From: Mameliella sp. MMSF_3455
GTDB lineage: Bacteria > Pseudomonadota > Alphaproteobacteria > Rhodobacterales > Rhodobacteraceae
Length of the DNA: 64,000 bases
Direction: 5' to 3'
NCBI RefSeq assembly: GCF_030733205.1
Contig: NZ_JASHJL010000003.1
Coordinates: 124,001-188,000 of the forward strand
The position numbers and the translations under genes are program-made. A model generated the notes under the pieces. That model made no database searches, was not told where the DNA came from, and saw only the letters and a program-made list of their open reading frames with translations. Below are positions 62,152-64,000 of the stretch, piece by piece. Every line of letters starts with the position of its first letter. Position 1 is the stretch's first letter.

Positions 62152-62771
62152 GCGCGATTGCGGAGCTTCTCGAGGATTTCGGCGCCAAGGCCAAGGCGGC
62201 AGCGCCCGCCGCGCCGCAGGAATCAACCGAACCGCAGATCACCGAAGCCGAGATCGAAGGGCAGAAACTCGAAGCTTTCGAGAAAGGTTATCGCGCTGGC
62301 TGGGACGATTCGGTCAAGGCGCAGTCCGACGACCGCACGCGGATATCCAGCGCCCTGGGCCAGCATCTCCAGGACCTGAGTTTCACGTATCATGAGGCCT
62401 ATACCCAGGTCATGAACGCGGTGACGCCGCTGCTGGACGAGATGGTGCGCTCGCTTTTGCCGGAAATGGCCCGGCAGACACTGGGCCATCATATCGTCCA
62501 GCAACTGCAAGCCATGAGCCTCGAGATTGGCAGGATGGATGTCGAGATCGCGGTGCACCCGGATCGGGTCGAGGCGGTCAAGCCGCTGCTCGATCAGGAC
62601 TTCGGGTTTCCGATCCGCCTGAGCCCGGACGATTCGCTGGCCGAGGAACAGGCCGACATCCGTTTTGGCGCAACCGAACGCCAGATCGACCTGAGCGATC
62701 TTGCCGCCTCGCTGGCCGAGGCCGTGGCGGGTTTTGCACATGACAACCAGAGGAAAATGAAACATGGATAG
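62148..62771 (+). CDS. FliH-like flagellar assembly protein
   Basis: 207 residues. Ala/Glu-rich N-terminus ('MSAIAELLEDFGAKAKAAAP'), a 'GYRAGWDDSVKAQSDDRTR' segment and a C-terminal helical domain, the layout of FliH, which regulates the FliI ATPase of the flagellar export apparatus. Divergent alphaproteobacterial FliH proteins are often annotated only as hypothetical; context supports the call. ATGA overlap with fliF and a short overlap with fliN. Confidence 0.7.
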   Translation: MSAIAELLEDFGAKAKAAAPAAPQESTEPQITEAEIEGQKLEAFEKGYRAGWDDSVKAQSDDRTRISSALGQHLQDLSFTYHEAYTQVMNAVTPLLDEMVRSLLPEMARQTLGHHIVQQLQAMSLEIGRMDVEIAVHPDRVEAVKPLLDQDFGFPIRLSPDDSLAEEQADIRFGATERQIDLSDLAASLAEAVAGFAHDNQRKMKHG

Positions 62772-63051
62772 CGCGCAGACCGCCGCCCGCAGCGATCAGG
62801 GCACGCCCTTTACCTCGGTCCCGATCGAGATCACGGTTTCCGTGGGTCGCGCGCGCCCGCTGGTGCGCGAACTCCTGCAACTGAACGAAGGCTCCGTTCT
62901 GACGCTGGACAAGCAGCTCGACGATCCGGTCGAACTCTATGTCGGGGAAAAGCTGATCGCCATCGGCGTGCTTGAGGTCGTCGACGGCGATGGATCCGGC
63001 CAGTTGGCGGTTCGGATCACCGAAGTGGTCGACCTTCAGTCGCCGGCCTGA
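62764..63051 (+). CDS. fliN: Flagellar motor switch protein FliN
   Basis: 95 residues. The C-ring SpoA-type domain is visible: 'VPIEITVSVGRARPLVRELL', 'LNEGSVLTLDKQLDDPVELY' and 'VGEKLIAIGVLEVVDG'. Lower part of the switch and CheY target. Overlaps the fliH-like gene, 3 bp before fliP. Confidence 0.92.
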   Translation: MDSAQTAARSDQGTPFTSVPIEITVSVGRARPLVRELLQLNEGSVLTLDKQLDDPVELYVGEKLIAIGVLEVVDGDGSGQLAVRITEVVDLQSPA

Positions 63052-63054
63052 GCG

Positions 63055-63780
63055 ATGCGTATCCTCCTGCCGGTGCTGGCGCTTTGCCTGTTGTGGCCGG
63101 GCATGGCCAGCGCCCAGTCCATCGCAATCGACATGGGCGATGGCGGGTCGGTCACGGCCACGTCGATCCAGCTGATCGCACTGATCACCCTGCTGAGCCT
63201 GGCGCCGGGCCTTGCCATCATGGTGACCTGCTTTCCCTTCATGGTGACGGTCCTAGCGATTCTGCGTCAGGCCGTGGGTCTGCAGCAATCACCACCCAAC
63301 ATGCTGATCGTCAGCCTGGCGCTGTTCCTGACCTATTTCGTGATGGAACCAGTCTTCAAAGAAGCTTGGGAAACGGGCGTCCAGCCCTTGCTGGAGGAAC
63401 AGATAGAGGTCGAGGAGGCCGCGGTTCTGGCCATTGAACCCTTCCGCGACTTCATGGCAGGCCGCGCCGATCCGGATACCTATCGTGCAATGGCCGACCT
63501 TCGCCCGGACGCGGTCGAGACCGCCCTTTCGCCCGAGGCACCCCTGTCCGTTCTGGTGCCAAGTTTCATGCTCTCCGAGGTGGCGCGGGCATTCCAGGTG
63601 GGCTTCCTGATCTTCCTGCCGTTCCTGATCATCGACCTCGTCGTTGCCGCCGTATTGATGTCGATGGGCATGATGATGGTGCCGCCAGCCATCGTGTCGC
63701 TGCCTTTCAAGCTGGCCTTCTTCGTCTTGGCGGATGGTTGGGCGCTGCTCGCCGGAAGCCTGGTTCGCGGATATTTTTAG
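63055..63780 (+). CDS. fliP: Flagellar export gate protein FliP
   Basis: 241 residues. Signal peptide 'MRILLPVLALCLLWPGMASA', then four spans with the family motifs 'LSLAPGLAIMVTCFPFMVTV', 'LRQAVGLQQSPPNMLIVSLA' and 'VLVPSFMLSEVARAFQVGFL'. Part of the FliPQR gate of the flagellar type III export machine. ATG 3 bp after fliN. Rest of the operon is beyond the window or on the other side of 63790. Confidence 0.95.
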   Translation: MRILLPVLALCLLWPGMASAQSIAIDMGDGGSVTATSIQLIALITLLSLAPGLAIMVTCFPFMVTVLAILRQAVGLQQSPPNMLIVSLALFLTYFVMEPVFKEAWETGVQPLLEEQIEVEEAAVLAIEPFRDFMAGRADPDTYRAMADLRPDAVETALSPEAPLSVLVPSFMLSEVARAFQVGFLIFLPFLIIDLVVAAVLMSMGMMMVPPAIVSLPFKLAFFVLADGWALLAGSLVRGYF

Positions 63781-63810
63781 GCGTCATTTAGGTTAACGGG
63801 ATTAAGGTTA

Positions 63811-63990
63811 ATGCGGCCAAGGTTGGTGAAGCAGTGGCTGATCATGGCTGGCGCGATGAGGGCCGGTCGAAGGGCAGATGAGCCGTCGGCGGGCGGCGGC
63901 GACACCGGCATGCGGGAAGTCGCAGCAATGCTCGGCTGGCCGCAAGACGATCCCCGCCGCCGTTCCATGCTGCCCAAGCCGCAGGTCTAG
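63811..63990 (+). CDS. Possible small protein after fliP
   Basis: 59 residues starting 30 bp after fliP, too small to be sure of. The end 'MREVAAMLGWPQDDPRRRSM' has a plausible helix and a basic cluster. A purine-rich AAGG lies 5 bp before the ATG. It could be a small hypothetical gene of the flagellar run or chance. No family recognised. Confidence 0.3.
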   Translation: MRPRLVKQWLIMAGAMRAGRRADEPSAGGGDTGMREVAAMLGWPQDDPRRRSMLPKPQV

Positions 63991-64000
63991 AGGACAAAAG

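Noticed and set aside
1-64000. tRNA, rRNA or CRISPR arrays
   Set aside because: No tRNA T-loop with matching arms, no rRNA-like stretch and no regularly spaced identical repeats with unique spacers were seen on reading through; the only spaced repeats are the three TnsB-like sites and the MORN coding repeats.

Overview
The window is high-GC alphaproteobacterial DNA in two parts. Everything from about 14.74 kb to the right end looks like Rhodobacterales (Roseobacter-group) chromosome. The reasons are an FeS-cluster photolyase beside a small SDR gene, a fused Mrp AB antiporter subunit, monomeric isocitrate dehydrogenase, a tandem glycine riboswitch on gcvTHP, the fliF-fliH-fliN-fliP gene order, and a GC-rich intergenic element ending in 'GTATTTT...CAA(A)GAAG'. 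The species cannot be named from the sequence alone.

Left part (1 to about 14.5 kb): a Tn7-like transposon and its cargo. The core is tnsA-tnsB-tnsC-tniQ (8846-14257, tightly packed, + strand). It is followed by a strong terminator, three 17-bp direct repeats that look like TnsB sites (14398-14458), and a possible element terminus near 14521. The TniQ protein is long (593 aa), like the site-specific TnsD type, and the element lies just downstream of the photolyase gene. To the left is cargo that reads as a defence island: the 3' end of an Abi_C-type abortive infection gene (1-327), a two-gene unit of a putative Cys-His-Asp (transglutaminase/papain-like) protein plus a DUF2971 protein (503-2135), a 1719-aa STAND-type NTPase with an N-terminal DUF4297/Cap4-like nuclease motif (2603-7762), and an orphan XRE regulator with a palindromic operator (7991-8431). 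The left end of the element is not in the window.

Chromosomal part. 14.7-21.4 kb: photolyase, SDR, molybdate transporter modABC, HpcH/HpaI aldolase and a UDP-glucuronate 4-epimerase. 21.8-27.8 kb: the Mrp Na+/H+ antiporter operon (AB, C, D, E, F, G). 27.9-33.1 kb: monomeric icd, then an NMT1/TauA-like ABC uptake operon. 33.3-38.3 kb: a DsrE-family protein, an unusual PhnD-sensor/LuxR one-component receptor and two tandemly duplicated MORN-repeat proteins. 38.5-45.6 kb: nadE, an orphan membrane protein, a minimal zincin, thpR, a PfkB-family sugar kinase, gltX, a gamma-glutamylcyclotransferase-like protein and an NsrR-like Rrf2 regulator with an FNR-type box in the divergent promoter.

45.6-50.3 kb: glycine riboswitch and gcvT-gcvH-gcvP. 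50.4-58.7 kb: GST and WYL regulator (divergent), inositol-phosphatase-like enzyme, the conserved tesA / ABC (YbbA-YbbP type) divergon, and an L,D-transpeptidase / geranylgeranyl-reductase-like flavoprotein / small membrane protein overlap operon. 58.8-64 kb: a flagellar cluster with a MotE-like protein, a small membrane protein and fliL on the minus strand, and fliF, fliH-like, fliN and fliP on the plus strand. No tRNA, rRNA or CRISPR array was seen.
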